Assembly (NCBI GenBank): GCA_016715365.1
Contig: JADKAM010000003.1
Coordinates: 248,001 to 312,000, forward strand
Length of the DNA stretch: 64,000 nucleotides
Direction of reading: 5' to 3'
From: Chitinophagaceae bacterium
GTDB lineage: Bacteria; Bacteroidota; Bacteroidia; Chitinophagales; Chitinophagaceae
Notes under the pieces: generated by a model
Seen by the model: only the letters and a program-made list of their open reading frames with translations
Told to the model about the DNA's origin: nothing
Databases searched by the model: none
Translations under genes and position numbers: made by a program
Shown: positions 1 through 8,133 of the stretch, one piece after another
How the letters are laid out: each line of letters opens with the position of its first letter
Numbering within the stretch: the stretch's first letter is position 1

Positions 1-2
1 AC

Positions 3-1985
3 TCCAATAAACTGCAACAGCAGATATCGAGATTTAACTATGCAAAACTCTCTTACGAACTGGGTTACCAGGATATTGCTTTAAATGAAATGAAAAAATA
101 CCTGAATGATTATCCCAATAGTGAATACGATACCGAAGCTAAAGAGATATTGGTAAGTCTGATGGCCAACACAAATAATTTTGCCGATGCCCTGCAATTG
201 TATGAATCATTTGATAAGCCAACGGCTTCCATGCAGAAAGTGTATCCACGTATTTTGTATGGCCGTGCGGTAGAATTAATAAATGATCAACAAATAAAAA
301 GAGGTGATGATCTGCTGACAAAAGTTTTGGCACTCCCTAATTCTGCTGTAACACCTTATGCCAATTTCTGGAAAGGAGAAATTGCTTACCGCAACAAAGA
401 ATATGACAATGCTATAAAATACCTGAGCTTTTACATGCTGGCCAATGTACCTGCACAGGGCGAAGCCAATAAAAATACCGCCAATTATGACCTGGGCTAT
501 AGCTGGTTGCAAAAAGAAAATTACAACAAAGCACTTGGCTATTTTGAGCAGATAACAAAAACAGTTTCGGTTACATCATCAGCCATGGAGCAGGATGCTT
601 ATGTACGCAGCGCCGATTGCTATTTTATGGCTTCGGATTTTGCGAAGGCAAACACCATGTATGACAATGTGATCAATAATGCCCTGCCGCAGAGTGATTA
701 TGCCATGTTTCAAAAAGCCAGTATTGCAGGTGTAAAAAGTTCAGCAAATAAAATAAGTACATTAAATAACCTGCTGAAACAATATCCAAAAAGTAATTTG
801 GTGCCGGATGTAAATATGGAGATAGCGCAAACTTATATTGCTGATGAAAAATTCATGTCGGCGGTTCCGTATCTTACTAATGTATTGAACGATGCTGATG
901 CCGGCGGATTAAAGCCAAGGGCCTACTTAAAACTTGGATTGGTTTATTATAACACCGATAAGTATGATGATGCATTGGTAAATTACCAGGCGCTGGTTGC
1001 AAAGTATCCGCAATCATCTGAAGCGGATGAAGCGACCGACATCATGAAAAATATTTATGTAGAAATTGGCAAGCCTAATGAATACATTGAAATGATGCGC
1101 CGTAGTGGCAAGAATATTTCGGTAACTGAAGCAGATTCGCTTACGTACACAGCTGCCGCTTTAAAATACAATGCCAATGATTGCCCGGCAGCCATTACAG
1201 GCTTTAAAAATTACATATCCAGGTTTCCTGATGGGGCTTATATTTTAGAAGCCAATTATTTCAGCAGCGAATGTTACAATGCAGCCAAAGATTTTCAAAA
1301 TGCGTTGGTTGGGTATGATTTTGTGAACAGCAAAGGCATTAACCGGTTCTTTGAAAAAGCTACGCTGGAAGCCGCCCGTATCAGTTATTTTGAATTGAAG
1401 GATTACAGCAAGGCAAAAAAATATTTTGAATCATTAACCAGCGGTTCTGTTAACCAGGATAACCTGTTAGAAGCCCTGCGGGGATTGGTGCGCTGCTATT
1501 ACCAGTTAAAAGATTATGCACAGGCAAATGATGCAGCAAAAACCCTGTTGACTAAAAAAGGGATCAGTACGGATGATAAATCCATTGCTTTCCTGGTGCT
1601 GGGAAAATCGCAGCAGGTGAACAATGATTGTGCTGCAGCCATCACCTCTTTTAAATCCTGCGCAGCCATTAACAAAGCTGCCTGGGGTGCAGAGGCACGC
1701 TACGAAATTGCCAATTGCCAGTTTGCCATGAATAAGCTTGCTGCAGCCGAAAAATCGGCACTGGCAGTAATTAAGGAAACAGGCAGCTACGATAACTGGG
1801 TAACCAAAAGTTATATTTTACTGGGCGATATTTTCATGCAACAGAAAGATTATTTCAATGCAAAAGCTACGTATGAAAGTGTGGCAAAAAATTCGGTGAT
1901 ACCGGAATTGAAAAGCGAAGCACAACAAAAACTGGATAAGGCGATAGCAGAAGAAAAATCAGTAAGTAAAGTGGGAGGTGAGTAA
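3..1985 (+). CDS. Tetratricopeptide-repeat protein, 5' end outside window
   Basis: The reading frame is open from position 3, so the ATG at 90 is internal and the true start lies left of the window. About 660 residues are visible. They form tandem helical hairpins of the TPR type, for example GYSWLQKENYNKALGYFEQI near residue 165 and LGLVYYNTDKYDDALVNYQA near residue 310, with frequent 'YPxS' turns as in Bacteroidota outer-membrane TPR proteins. TPR arrays are scaffolds for protein contacts and no catalytic motif is seen. The gene ends 29 nt before an outer-membrane barrel gene, so the two probably share a transcript and may act together in the envelope. The family call is firm; the role is unknown. 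Confidence 0.85.
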   Translation, partial: SNKLQQQISRFNYAKLSYELGYQDIALNEMKKYLNDYPNSEYDTEAKEILVSLMANTNNFADALQLYESFDKPTASMQKVYPRILYGRAVELINDQQIKRGDDLLTKVLALPNSAVTPYANFWKGEIAYRNKEYDNAIKYLSFYMLANVPAQGEANKNTANYDLGYSWLQKENYNKALGYFEQITKTVSVTSSAMEQDAYVRSADCYFMASDFAKANTMYDNVINNALPQSDYAMFQKASIAGVKSSANKISTLNNLLKQYPKSNLVPDVNMEIAQTYIADEKFMSAVPYLTNVLNDADAGGLKPRAYLKLGLVYYNTDKYDDALVNYQALVAKYPQSSEADEATDIMKNIYVEIGKPNEYIEMMRRSGKNISVTEADSLTYTAAALKYNANDCPAAITGFKNYISRFPDGAYILEANYFSSECYNAAKDFQNALVGYDFVNSKGINRFFEKATLEAARISYFELKDYSKAKKYFESLTSGSVNQDNLLEALRGLVRCYYQLKDYAQANDAAKTLLTKKGISTDDKSIAFLVLGKSQQVNNDCAAAITSFKSCAAINKAAWGAEARYEIANCQFAMNKLAAAEKSALAVIKETGSYDNWVTKSYILLGDIFMQQKDYFNAKATYESVAKNSVIPELKSEAQQKLDKAIAEEKSVSKVGGE

Positions 1986-2014
1986 GAATTGGTAACAAAG
2001 AGAACTTAACAACC

Positions 2015-3739
2015 ATGCAAAAACAAAATAAAAAATATTCAATGATCAATAATAAGTCATCAATACACAGCATCCTGTGGATAATTAATAACAGCAAAAG
2101 TAAGACGGCGCTTTGCCTCTTACTAATTGCAAATTGCTTATTGCCCATTGCGGCATCGGCTCAAAAAGATACGCTCAAAAAAACATCTACTGTTGATATC
2201 AATTCCGCCTACAAACCGGTGTTGCGTAATGCAGTAAAAATAAATTTTTCGGCCACCCATTTAAATGCCGATACTACAGCCCCCGGTTTAACCTATAGCA
2301 TTCCGGCGCAAAATCTGTTTTATGCTTATCAGCCAATACCTTTATCAGCATTGGCTTTACAGCAGGATACCAATCTTTACCTGGGGTTAAGAAATTATGT
2401 AAAAGCAGGTTATGGCAACCTGGCAACACCTTATGTAAGTGCAGGCTTCAGTTTTGGCGATGGCAAAAAATTTTTAGCCAATGTATATGCTGATTATATT
2501 TCGTCTAAAGGAAAATTGCTGTACCAGGATTATTCAAGACTGAACCTGAAAGCAGCAGGTAGTTTATTCTTACCAACCAATGAAGTATATGCAGGCGTGC
2601 AAGTAAAAATGCATGAAAATTTTCTGTATGGTTTTGATACCGGGCTTTATAAATACAGTAAAAAAGATGTAAGACAGCAGTTCCAGGATTTTTCGGGTAC
2701 CATCGGCATCCGTAATACAAAGACAGGGGAATTTGGAATAAATTATAACCCCAGTTTACAGGTAAGCAGTTTTACCAATGTAAATAAGCTTACAGAGACT
2801 TCGTTTATTTTAACCGCACCGGTTGAAAAGAAGTTTGGTGAGATTTTCGCATTTAAACTTGATGTTAAAGCTGATATTACTTCTTATGCAACAAAAAATC
2901 TGTTGCCGGCCGATGTAAAGTTTAATAACAATGTTTTCCAGGTTTCGCCTTCCGTGGTTTTCTCTACCCCGCGTGCAAGCATTAATGCAGGTATTACTCC
3001 TACCTGGGACAACGGCAAATTCATATGGCTGCCCAATGTGTATGCCGAAGCATTTATTGCAGAAAATACTTTTGCTTTTCAGGCAGGGTGGGTTGGACGT
3101 TTAACAAAGAATACATACCGCAACCTGTCGGAAGTTAATCCGTATTTAAAAACATTTACGGCACAAATGAACACCAAAGAGATTGAATATTATGGTGGCA
3201 TAAAAGGAACGCTGGGCAAACATTTTAACTTTAATGCAAAGGCAGGCTATATTACCTACAACAACCTTCCTTTACTTATAAACGATACTGCCACTGATGG
3301 AAAAGCATTTATTATCAGCAACGAAACCAGGATTAATAATTTTAGGGTTCATGGTGATGTGAGTTTTGTAAGCAAAGAAAAATTAACTGTCAGCGCCGGC
3401 ATTACCTACAATGGATATGTAGGCATGAAAAGTAATGCAAAAGCCTGGAACACACTTCCGCTGGAGTTTACCAGTTCATTGCGCTGGTGGGCATTTAAGC
3501 AGGTATTGCTAAAGGCAGATTTTTATGCTTTCAGCGGCAGTTTTTACCTTGATAAAGGCAATGTTGCCAAGGCTTTCAAACCCGGCTCTGATTTAAGTGC
3601 CGGTATAGAATTCAAGATCAACAAAACCTTCAGCGCCTGGATGGATGTGAACAATATTTTGAATAACAAATACCAGCGGTGGCATAATTACGAAGTGTAT
3701 GGTTTGAACCTGATGGGAGGAGTTAGGGTAAATTTTTAG
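2015..3739 (+). CDS. Outer-membrane beta-barrel protein (TonB-receptor-like barrel, no plug)
   Basis: The 574-residue product has a long N-region, a hydrophobic signal segment (ALCLLLIANCLLPIAASAQ) and then alternating amphipathic strands rich in aromatic residues. The C-terminus (LMGGVRVNF) ends in Phe, as expected for a BAM-folded barrel, and the segment WMDVNNILNNKYQRW resembles the last strands of TonB-dependent receptors. No plug domain or TonB box is evident, so it may be a porin-like barrel rather than an active transporter. It follows the TPR gene by 29 nt. The start could also be the in-frame ATG at 2042. A 7-bp tandem motif lies inside the signal-peptide codons. Confidence 0.75.
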   Translation: MQKQNKKYSMINNKSSIHSILWIINNSKSKTALCLLLIANCLLPIAASAQKDTLKKTSTVDINSAYKPVLRNAVKINFSATHLNADTTAPGLTYSIPAQNLFYAYQPIPLSALALQQDTNLYLGLRNYVKAGYGNLATPYVSAGFSFGDGKKFLANVYADYISSKGKLLYQDYSRLNLKAAGSLFLPTNEVYAGVQVKMHENFLYGFDTGLYKYSKKDVRQQFQDFSGTIGIRNTKTGEFGINYNPSLQVSSFTNVNKLTETSFILTAPVEKKFGEIFAFKLDVKADITSYATKNLLPADVKFNNNVFQVSPSVVFSTPRASINAGITPTWDNGKFIWLPNVYAEAFIAENTFAFQAGWVGRLTKNTYRNLSEVNPYLKTFTAQMNTKEIEYYGGIKGTLGKHFNFNAKAGYITYNNLPLLINDTATDGKAFIISNETRINNFRVHGDVSFVSKEKLTVSAGITYNGYVGMKSNAKAWNTLPLEFTSSLRWWAFKQVLLKADFYAFSGSFYLDKGNVAKAFKPGSDLSAGIEFKINKTFSAWMDVNNILNNKYQRWHNYEVYGLNLMGGVRVNF

Positions 3740-3836
3740 AACTTCAAAACCCTGTTGGCGGTTATAAACCCAGCCGGCAGGCAGGCCCGACAGCGGTTTG
3801 AATGGTTTAAATTTTCTATAAAAATATTTTCAACAT

Positions 3837-3858
3837 GAGCCCCGTATTTGCGGGGCTC
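3837..3858. repeat. GC-rich inverted repeat enclosing a -33 box
   Basis: A perfect 8-bp stem, GAGCCCCG (3837-3844) and CGGGGCTC (3851-3858), flanks a 6-nt loop TATTTG. There is no T-tract after it on the + strand, so it is a poor intrinsic terminator for the upstream barrel gene. The TTTG in the loop doubles as the -33 element of the next promoter. Confidence 0.6.
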
Positions 3859-3878
3859 ACTTGTACTACATATCTTTG
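3847..3878 (+). promoter_or_regulatory. Bacteroidota-type promoter for the HU-like gene
   Basis: TTTG (3847-3850) is followed after exactly 20 bp by TATCTTTG (3871-3878), matching the Bacteroidota consensus TTTG-N19-21-TAnnTTTG. Transcription would start near 3884, which supports the ATG at 3916 over the more upstream in-frame ATG at 3835. Confidence 0.75.
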
Positions 3879-3881
3879 CCT

Positions 3882-3899
3882 GCCTGCCAATTGGCAGGC
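3882..3899. repeat. Perfect 18-bp palindrome in the 5' leader
   Basis: GCCTGCCAATTGGCAGGC is perfectly symmetric and sits between the predicted transcription start and the ATG at 3916. A related GGCAGGCAGGC string lies upstream near 3774. It may be an operator, a 5'-UTR hairpin or a copy of a dispersed CCTGCCTGCC palindrome. Confidence 0.6.
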
Positions 3900-3915
3900 G
3901 CAACATTTACCGGCA

Positions 3916-4524
3916 ATGCAAAATAAAATCGCTTCTTATCTTTTTCAGCATAACACATGCCCATTACCGGGTTTGGGTACGTTGACTGTTCTGCATTCAG
4001 GAGCAGAAGCTGATTTTACTAATAAATCAATAGCGGCACCAACATCTTTTATTGAGTTTAGCGAAACTGAAACTGATACCACCGGTTTATTGAACTACCT
4101 GGCTGCAACATCTGGTGGTAATACGTATGAAGTATCAGAAGCACTTGATCATTTTTGCGATAACCTGAGAAATAAAATAACGCAACAGCCGGATGTGCAA
4201 TTAGAAACTGTGGGTAGTTTTTTTGTAGATGCTTCCGGTAAAATAAATTTTAAACAACAGGAACTGCCTGTAGCATTCACGCAACCGGTTTTTGCCGAAA
4301 GGGTAATTCATCCTGATGCCGAACACCAGATTTTAGTGGGCGATAAAGAAACCACCAATACCGTGATGACTGAACTGCTGGCGCCTAAATCAGCAACCAA
4401 AGACCGCTGGTGGATATGGGCGATTGTGTTGGGGCTGATTGGTATTGCAACAATAGTTTTTTATTTTACAGCATTCAAAGGCACATCAGCATTTGGCAAT
4501 GCTATAAATTATATTCATTCATGA
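3916..4524 (+). CDS. CCDC81-like HU-domain membrane protein
   Basis: With the ATG at 3916 the product is 202 residues. The N-terminus (IASYLFQHNTCPLPGLGTLTV) and the segment around FCDNLRNKI and VGSFFVDASGKI match the two tandem prokaryotic HU-like (CCDC81-type) domains found in Bacteroidota. These are usually linked to a membrane segment and a C-terminal SPOR domain. Here the membrane helix (WWIWAIVLGLIGIATIVFYF) is present, but only a short tail follows, so SPOR is absent. The stop overlaps the methyltransferase start (ATGA, 4521-4524), which implies translational coupling. Start choice rests on the promoter at 3847-3878. The role is probably envelope or cell-division related, by family analogy only. 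Confidence 0.7.
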   Translation: MQNKIASYLFQHNTCPLPGLGTLTVLHSGAEADFTNKSIAAPTSFIEFSETETDTTGLLNYLAATSGGNTYEVSEALDHFCDNLRNKITQQPDVQLETVGSFFVDASGKINFKQQELPVAFTQPVFAERVIHPDAEHQILVGDKETTNTVMTELLAPKSATKDRWWIWAIVLGLIGIATIVFYFTAFKGTSAFGNAINYIHS

Positions 4525-5411
4525 TCCATTATACCGGTTGCCCCATATGCAACAGCAATAATATCCAGCAGCAACTCTCAGCAAAAGATTATACGGTTTC
4601 TCAAAATATATTTTCCATTTGGCATTGTAATGCCTGCACAGCCAGGTTTACGCAGGATGTGCCTGACCAGGACGCCATTGGTGCTTACTATGCATCTGAA
4701 AATTATATTTCACACAGTGATACAAAGAAAGGGATCATCAACAGCCTTTACCACATGGTTCGCAAAAGAACCCTGGGTGCAAAAAGAAGATTGGTGATTA
4801 ATGAAACAGGAATTACAAAAGGAACTATACTGGATATTGGTTGCGGCACCGGTGCTTTTTTAAATACCATGAAAGAGGCGGACTGGAAAATTACCGGGCT
4901 GGAGCCCGATAGGGTTGCACGTGCAAAAGCTGCCGAGCTGTATAATATTCAGCCACAGGAGCCCGCAAAATTATTTGAATTGGTGCCGGCTTCTTTTAAT
5001 ACCATTACCATGTGGCATGTGCTGGAGCATGTACATGAACTGCATGCCTATATAAAGCAAATTGAAAAATTACTTGCACCTGACGGAAAGGCTTTTATTG
5101 CTGTGCCCAACTACACGTCAAAAGATGCTGATATGTATGCAGCGCATTGGGCAGCTTATGATGTGCCCCGTCATCTCTATCATTTTTCACCACAAAGCAT
5201 GGAGAAATTATTATCGCAGCATGGTTTAAAACTTACTGCTTTTAAACCCATGTGGTTTGACAGTTTTTATGTGAGTATGCTGAGTGAGCAGTACAAGAAC
5301 GGGAAAGGGAATATCATTAAAGCAGTCTTCAATGGTTTCCTCTCCAATGTAAAAGCTTGGGGCAACGTGCGTAAATGCAGTTCGGTGATTTATGTGATAA
5401 GCAGAAACTGA
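4521..5411 (+). CDS. Class I SAM-dependent methyltransferase with N-terminal zinc ribbon
   Basis: The 296-residue product begins with paired cysteines (CPICNSNN, then HCNAC) typical of a small zinc ribbon. A Rossmann methyltransferase domain follows, with SAM-binding motif ILDIGCGTGAF near residue 108 and the post-II motif MWHVLEHVHE. The C-terminal part (VPRHLYHFSP) is common in the methyltransf_23-type family. The open frame extends further upstream, but the ATG at 4521 overlaps the previous stop as ATGA and directly precedes the zinc ribbon, so it is the preferred start. The substrate cannot be inferred. Confidence 0.85.
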   Translation: MIHYTGCPICNSNNIQQQLSAKDYTVSQNIFSIWHCNACTARFTQDVPDQDAIGAYYASENYISHSDTKKGIINSLYHMVRKRTLGAKRRLVINETGITKGTILDIGCGTGAFLNTMKEADWKITGLEPDRVARAKAAELYNIQPQEPAKLFELVPASFNTITMWHVLEHVHELHAYIKQIEKLLAPDGKAFIAVPNYTSKDADMYAAHWAAYDVPRHLYHFSPQSMEKLLSQHGLKLTAFKPMWFDSFYVSMLSEQYKNGKGNIIKAVFNGFLSNVKAWGNVRKCSSVIYVISRN

Positions 5412-5442
5412 TCATTATCCAACCGGCAACTAAATTTACATT

Positions 5443-6801
5443 CTATTGCTGCTTAATCACTTTTATTGTTTTAAGGTTTTGTCCTTTATTCCGGGTTATG
5501 GAAACAAAGTAAGTTCCATTTGCCAAATGATTCATATTCACAACCAATTGGTTATTTCCTTCCAATAAATTGTTTTGCTGTTTGCCGGCCAATGCTCCTT
5601 TTGTATCAAACACACTGATTGTTACCGTTGATTTTATTGCCGAATTTATCGTTACGTATAATTGATGAGTAACCGGGTTGAGCCAGTACTGTATACGCTC
5701 ATCCTGGCTGCAATTATTGGTAACAATGCCGGTGTACTGTATACTGCCACTGATATCAAATTCAGCAATGCGGTAGAATGCCCTTGAAGAAAGCGGGTTT
5801 ATGTCGGTGAAAGTATAACTCTTTTCAACAGAGCTGTATCCTGCTGCCGGAACACTGCCTATTACCATCCAGCTTACTCCATCAGCACTGCGTTGTATTT
5901 CATAATAACTGCTGTTTTGTTCAAATGCAGTTTTCCAGTGCAGCATTACTTTATCATCAATACATTTTACATTAAAGAGTATGAATTTTACGGGTAATGC
6001 ATTTCCAGGTGTAGTTAATGTCCATCTTGAAAAATCAGCAATGCCGGTTTTTTCTACATAATTTGTTAACACATTCCTGCTGGTAAAATTTTCATCTGTC
6101 CATGATGTGTTATTGCTGCTCTTCCATAAAGTAAGTATGGCTTCTGTTAATCCGTTTAATTCAGCATCAAAATACCGAAAGCGCAGGCTGGCGTTCAGTC
6201 CGCTGTTATTTGCCGGCATAATATCATAATAACGGCGAATGCTGTTTCCCTGGCCATAGCCATTTGTTTGCGATTGGTGCCCACGGCGTATGGTAGTGCT
6301 GCCCAAATTTGCTGCAGAAGTAATGATAGCGCCCAGGTTACCTGGGTTTGCTGCAGAAGGGGCGTTGAGTGTATTGGTGATTTCAATGTAACCACCGGTG
6401 GTAGCAGTTATCCGGCTGGTTTCAAGTTCACCAGTTAATAATGCAACAGGAGAGAGGAGCGTATTAAAACCATTAAGATCAAGATACCCGGTTATAAAAT
6501 TTATTTGATTATCTACATTTATATTTCGCTGTAAAAGCAACCGGTTATTGGTTCCCTTTGCCAGTTCCAGCATATTAAAACGAACAGACTGGCTGCCACT
6601 GATACTGGTATTGGTATTGCCGGAAAAATGTACTGTTCCTTCGGTTTGATTAAAGGTACCATCATTCACCAGGTTCATATCCTGCAGTGTGAGTAAAGAA
6701 GTACCAGACATTTTAATTTCTGCCCCATTGGTAATTTGCAGTTGGGCATTCGCATAGTTAATGCCTGCGCAAAAAAGAAAAATAAGGAAATGCTTTTTCA
6801 T
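5443..6801 (-). CDS. Secreted protein with T9SS type A sorting domain
   Basis: The 452-residue protein has a signal peptide (MKKHFLIFLFCAGINYANAQ). Its middle is Ser/Thr/Asn-rich and beta-rich, with no enzyme motif. It ends in an approximately 75-residue type A C-terminal sorting domain: NPVTHQLYV, then ISVFDTKGALAG, then LANGTYFVSI and a Lys-rich end. That tail directs export through the outer membrane by the type IX system and surface attachment or release. The segment before it (LHWKTAFEQNSSYYEIQRS) matches a fibronectin-like linker commonly found before such tails. It is transcribed alone, convergent with the methyltransferase gene. Confidence 0.88.
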   Translation of the reverse strand: MKKHFLIFLFCAGINYANAQLQITNGAEIKMSGTSLLTLQDMNLVNDGTFNQTEGTVHFSGNTNTSISGSQSVRFNMLELAKGTNNRLLLQRNINVDNQINFITGYLDLNGFNTLLSPVALLTGELETSRITATTGGYIEITNTLNAPSAANPGNLGAIITSAANLGSTTIRRGHQSQTNGYGQGNSIRRYYDIMPANNSGLNASLRFRYFDAELNGLTEAILTLWKSSNNTSWTDENFTSRNVLTNYVEKTGIADFSRWTLTTPGNALPVKFILFNVKCIDDKVMLHWKTAFEQNSSYYEIQRSADGVSWMVIGSVPAAGYSSVEKSYTFTDINPLSSRAFYRIAEFDISGSIQYTGIVTNNCSQDERIQYWLNPVTHQLYVTINSAIKSTVTISVFDTKGALAGKQQNNLLEGNNQLVVNMNHLANGTYFVSITRNKGQNLKTIKVIKQQ

Positions 6802-6932
6802 GCAATTTGGGTTTACTTACTTTAGAAATATTACATTCAAATTTGTAACTGTTGTTTCCCGGCTTTTATAATTACTTTCATTGTAACAAATGCTTTCTTA
6901 AATAAAAGCATAATGTAAGTGCTGCATCATTT

Positions 6933-8036
6933 TCATTTTAAATCGTCAACATTATTTTTTTTCATTTTATATGCTTCATCATGTGCCGCATTTATAATTT
7001 CAACCATTCCTTTATTACCCGTCAATTCAGAATTAATGATTAAAGCCACCTGCACATGATTTGCATATCCAATGATTAGTGTGTTTAATTCACCATCATT
7101 TTGCGAACGGGGGAACTTCCCATTTTTACAGTAAAAACCAACAGATTCAGCTGTTTCACCTTTTTGGCCATAGCCCAATAATTCGTCTTTCATTTTATCG
7201 CTCAGCCAGGTTGGTAAAATCGCTTCTGTGTAATGAACTGTTCTGAAAAATTTTGCCAGTTCTGCTGCTGACATTACCCAACCTTTTGATCCGCAAACCA
7301 ATGTTTGATTCCCAAAATCGGTACCCGGTTTGTTGTTATGCGGAAAGTGATAACACATTCCTGTTTTCATTACTTCTGCTTTGCATTTCAGTAATGGCAA
7401 CCCTGCTTTTTCAAATAAATGTTTTTGTACATAATCCATATAATAATCAGCATATTCGGCAGCCTGCAAAATATCGATACCCGGGCCGCCATCCTCGTTC
7501 TGCGAAATTGAATACCCTGCCAGCTTCGGAATAAGCAAACGCATAATGGCAAAATTTTCTCCCTGGTATCCGTTTTTATCATTATTATTTCCAATATTTG
7601 ATTCATTTACACCTGCAGCCATATCTTTTTTTAATGCATGGTAATCCAATCCTCCATCAAATCGAAAACCAGATTTGTGTGTTAACAATCGCTGAAAGTT
7701 TATTTTCTTATCGTTATCCTTATACTTAAGACTTTGATGTATTCGCCAATGACTGGGTAAAAATTTATAAAAGAGTGAATCAAGACTTACATCCTGTCTT
7801 TGGTTCAATACTTTCAATAAGGCGACTGCGGTTATTGCCTTACTTACACTGGCAGTATGAAACTGCACGTTTGTCCTCATTTCTAATGGTGGTGTGTTGA
7901 TGAGTGTACGGGCGTATCCTCCGGCTCTCTTTACTTTCCAGTTATCTTTATAAGAAACAACAAATGCATAACCCACACAATTTCCTTTAAGACCATTTTC
8001 AATGGCGTTGGCAAATTTTTCAAAATCGAAACTCAT
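6933..8036 (-). CDS. Beta-lactamase-family serine hydrolase
   Basis: This 367-residue protein carries the catalytic SxxK motif of the class C beta-lactamase/DD-peptidase fold (TASVSKAIT, near residue 63) and the family sequence RLLTHKSGFRF. The usual YxN region is degenerate (AGYSISQNEDG), followed by YYMDYVQKHLFEKAGLP, where family members have DYV..HIF.PLGM. No signal peptide is visible, so it is probably cytoplasmic unless the start is misplaced. Family members are esterases, peptidases or amidases. It stands alone between two surface-protein genes. Confidence 0.82.
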   Translation of the reverse strand: MSFDFEKFANAIENGLKGNCVGYAFVVSYKDNWKVKRAGGYARTLINTPPLEMRTNVQFHTASVSKAITAVALLKVLNQRQDVSLDSLFYKFLPSHWRIHQSLKYKDNDKKINFQRLLTHKSGFRFDGGLDYHALKKDMAAGVNESNIGNNNDKNGYQGENFAIMRLLIPKLAGYSISQNEDGGPGIDILQAAEYADYYMDYVQKHLFEKAGLPLLKCKAEVMKTGMCYHFPHNNKPGTDFGNQTLVCGSKGWVMSAAELAKFFRTVHYTEAILPTWLSDKMKDELLGYGQKGETAESVGFYCKNGKFPRSQNDGELNTLIIGYANHVQVALIINSELTGNKGMVEIINAAHDEAYKMKKNNVDDLK

Positions 8037-8133
8037 TTTAAAAAGATTAATGGTTTTTAAAAAGCGGTTATTCTGGTGTATAATCAGGTGGAAAAATTAT
8101 CTCTGAAACCTGTTATTGAACCAACGATTATTA

